Origin: Rummeliibacillus suwonensis
Lineage (GTDB): Bacteria; Bacillota; Bacilli; Bacillales_A; Planococcaceae
NCBI RefSeq assembly: GCF_007896435.1
Contig: NZ_VCBL01000001.1
Location: 1,499,661 to 1,563,660 of the forward strand
Direction: 5' to 3'
Length of the DNA stretch: 64,000 bases
In this document: positions 62,504 to 64,000 of the stretch, in pieces
Numbering within the stretch: the first letter of the stretch is position 1
Layout: each line of letters opens with the position of its first letter
The notes under the pieces: generated by a model
What the model was told of the DNA's origin: nothing
The model's database searches: none
What the model saw: the letters and a program-made list of their open reading frames with translations, nothing else
Program-made: the position numbers and the translations under genes

Positions 62504-64000
62504 TGTTTATTGCAAAATAAAAGTACAGAGGTTTGCGAGAAATTTGTGCAGAACTCAACTGCATAAAAAAAGGCTTGCCAGCCCCATAATAATTCCCTAC
62601 TGTATTGATTGAGAGACCACAACAGTAGGAGGACATGAAAGGATGCTAGCGATGCCTGAAGTAAATTATATCAAACATTTAAGAGAAGAAGAAGATTTAT
62701 CTATAAACGAGATTGCAAGAAAAACTGGTTGTAATTGGAGGACTGTTAAAAAATACGCAGATGGAGAAAGTTTTCAAGAAACACTCAAGTTCACTAAAAG
62801 AGGAATGATGTATGAGGAGGGGTTCGGAGAAATTGTTGACTGTTGGCTTGAGGAGGACATGAAACTCAAGAGAAAAGACCGAAGAACTAGCAAGAAGATC
62901 CATGAAGAACTTAGAAACAACCATGATTTTAAAGGTTCGTATCGGACCGTATGCGAATATATCCAACACCGAAAGCCCCAACTCAAAGCAGCCAAGGTTG
63001 AAAGACATGAGCGTTTAGAACACCCTCCGGGTGAAGCACAAGTGGACTTCGGAAACATGACTGTGGTAAAAGACGGAGCGTATAAAGATGTCAAAGCCCT
63101 AATCTTGAGTTTTCCACATAGTAATGCTGGATTTAGCTACCCTCTTCCAAGCGAAAATACGGAGTGTTTCCTTGAAGGGCTAAAGGAGTTGTTTCACCAG
63201 GCTGGAGGGGTCCCAACCTATCTACGTATTGATAACTTGTCTGCGGCAGTAATTTCAATTGGCAAAGGGGACAAACGGACCTACACTGACGCATTTTTGA
63301 GATTCAAGTGCCATTATGGTTTTGAAGTGCAGCCATGTAATCCGTCAAGCGGGCATGAGAAAGGAAATGTGGAAAAGAAGGTTGGTTATACAAGGAATAA
63401 TCTATTTACAACAGCACCGATAATGAAGAGTTTTCCACAATTAGCGGACTGGTTGAAGGAGGGAATGGAAAAGGATCGGCAACGCCTCCACTATGAAAAA
63501 AATGTGTTGATTGATGAGTTGTGGAAAGAGGATAAAAAACATTTGAAAGCCTTGCCTTTAACGGATCTTCCGATTTATTCTGTAAAATCCACAAAGGTTA
63601 ATAAATATGGGGAAATTGAAGTTGACGGTGAAAAAATTGTTATCCACAAAGCGAAAATGAAACAAGGATTGGTCCTCAAAATGGAATGGGATCGATTCAC
63701 CTGTTTTACGAATGGCGGAGAAATTGTTTACCAGGAAGACCGCCCTTATATGAATACAACAAGAGCGATACCATGGAATGATATTTTAATAGATTGGGAG
63801 AAGAAGCCTCGGTCTGTCAAGTATTCACGATTCTTTAAATATTTGCCTGAGAGGGTTCAAGCGTATCTGACGATACACCCGGAAGAAACCCGAGCAAGGG
63901 TTAAAGGTATAAAGAAACTATTAGAGAAGCATACACTAGATGATATTCACTCCTCTCTGGAAACAGAAGAACGGCTTGAAAGAGCTCCACATGAACTGGG
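62504..64000 (+). mobile_element. IS21-family insertion sequence, left part
   Basis: The left end is placed near 62504 at TGTTTATTGCAAAATAAAAG, where the BMP coding sequence stops matching. About 140 bases of end region precede istA. The right part, with istB and the other end, lies beyond the window. The exact end and target duplication cannot be read without the other side. Confidence 0.75.
62643..64000 (+). CDS. istA: IS21-family transposase IstA (partial, runs off the window)
   Basis: An open frame of 452 codons that continues past the right edge. It starts MLAMPEVNYIKHLREEEDLS, with AGGAGG ten bases before the ATG. A helix-turn-helix at about residues 18-45 (SINEIARKTGCNWRTVKKYA) precedes the DDE-type integrase core: Asp in PPGEAQVDFGNM, Asp in YLRIDNLSAAV and Glu in SGHEKGNVEKKVGY. 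These identify IstA. The catalytic set is intact and no frameshift is seen in the visible part, so the element may be active. IstB, the ATPase partner, should follow. Confidence 0.92.
   Translation, partial: MLAMPEVNYIKHLREEEDLSINEIARKTGCNWRTVKKYADGESFQETLKFTKRGMMYEEGFGEIVDCWLEEDMKLKRKDRRTSKKIHEELRNNHDFKGSYRTVCEYIQHRKPQLKAAKVERHERLEHPPGEAQVDFGNMTVVKDGAYKDVKALILSFPHSNAGFSYPLPSENTECFLEGLKELFHQAGGVPTYLRIDNLSAAVISIGKGDKRTYTDAFLRFKCHYGFEVQPCNPSSGHEKGNVEKKVGYTRNNLFTTAPIMKSFPQLADWLKEGMEKDRQRLHYEKNVLIDELWKEDKKHLKALPLTDLPIYSVKSTKVNKYGEIEVDGEKIVIHKAKMKQGLVLKMEWDRFTCFTNGGEIVYQEDRPYMNTTRAIPWNDILIDWEKKPRSVKYSRFFKYLPERVQAYLTIHPEETRARVKGIKKLLEKHTLDDIHSSLETEERLERAPHEL

Noticed and set aside
62697..63094. Minus-strand frames of 103 and 106 codons
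   Set aside because: Shadows of the istA transposase gene on the plus strand.
1..64000. tRNA and rRNA genes, prophage, replication origin
   Set aside because: None was recognised by reading; small tRNAs could be missed without a covariance search, but no cloverleaf with CCA-type end context stood out.

Overview
The window is a chromosomal segment of a low-GC Gram-positive bacterium of the order Bacillales, most likely Bacillaceae or Planococcaceae. The reasons are AGGAGG-type ribosome sites, Trp T-box leaders, a CcpA cre-like site, lipoprotein and signal-peptide styles, many intrinsic terminators with U-tracts, and a cobalamin operon whose gene order matches the cobI operon known from Bacillus (Priestia) megaterium. 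No rRNA, tRNA, CRISPR array or phage was seen.

Layout. (1) 1-3.2 kb: trpEG behind a Trp T-box, then a PadR-like regulator. (2) 3.3-12.5 kb: a secreted subtilase, then a vitamin B12 uptake operon read right to left: B12 riboswitch, secreted transcobalamin-like alpha-barrel protein, DUF4430 lipoprotein, EcfT, fused EcfA-A', and a CbrT-like S component. (3) 12.6-30.6 kb: accessory and transport genes. These are a 52-aa small protein, panF-yhdT, an orphan PTS IIC, a tyrosine recombinase, a MerR/MATE pair, a DUF485/acetate-type symporter pair with a cre site, an AbrB-family membrane protein, a MocR regulator/FMN protein pair, and a PadR-HAAS-membrane cassette. (4) 30.7-45.7 kb: one long, tightly coupled operon for the anaerobic cobalamin pathway, in transcription order cbiW, H60, X, J, C, D, ET, L, F, G, A, precorrin-2 dehydrogenase, SUMT, cbiY, btuR, cbiP, behind a B12 riboswitch. 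(5) 46.6-49.7 kb: the divergent cobalt importer cbiMNQO with its own B12 riboswitch. (6) 50-54.9 kb: trpDCFBA behind a second Trp T-box. (7) 55-64 kb: an esterase, a 3'-5' exonuclease, a secreted unknown protein, two chemoreceptors and a BMP-type binding protein whose 5' end is cut off by an IS21-family element that runs off the right edge.

How the genes work together. Three B12 riboswitches control B12 scavenging, de novo corrin synthesis and cobalt import, so B12 sufficiency should shut down all three. cbiB and the cobU/S/T/C genes for lower-ligand assembly are not in the window. Tryptophan synthesis is split into two transcription units about 48 kb apart, both read out by uncharged tRNA-Trp.

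Two interspersed repeat families stand out. One is a MITE-like 249-264 bp element with 15-bp terminal inverted repeats (three copies, two flanked by 4-bp direct repeats). The other is a roughly 185-230 bp element predicted to fold as RNA with compensatory base changes (four main copies plus shorter relatives). One copy of the second family sits exactly between the cbiG stop codon and the cbiA ribosome site inside the cobalamin operon.

All functions are read from recognisable protein and RNA family features. No database search was run.
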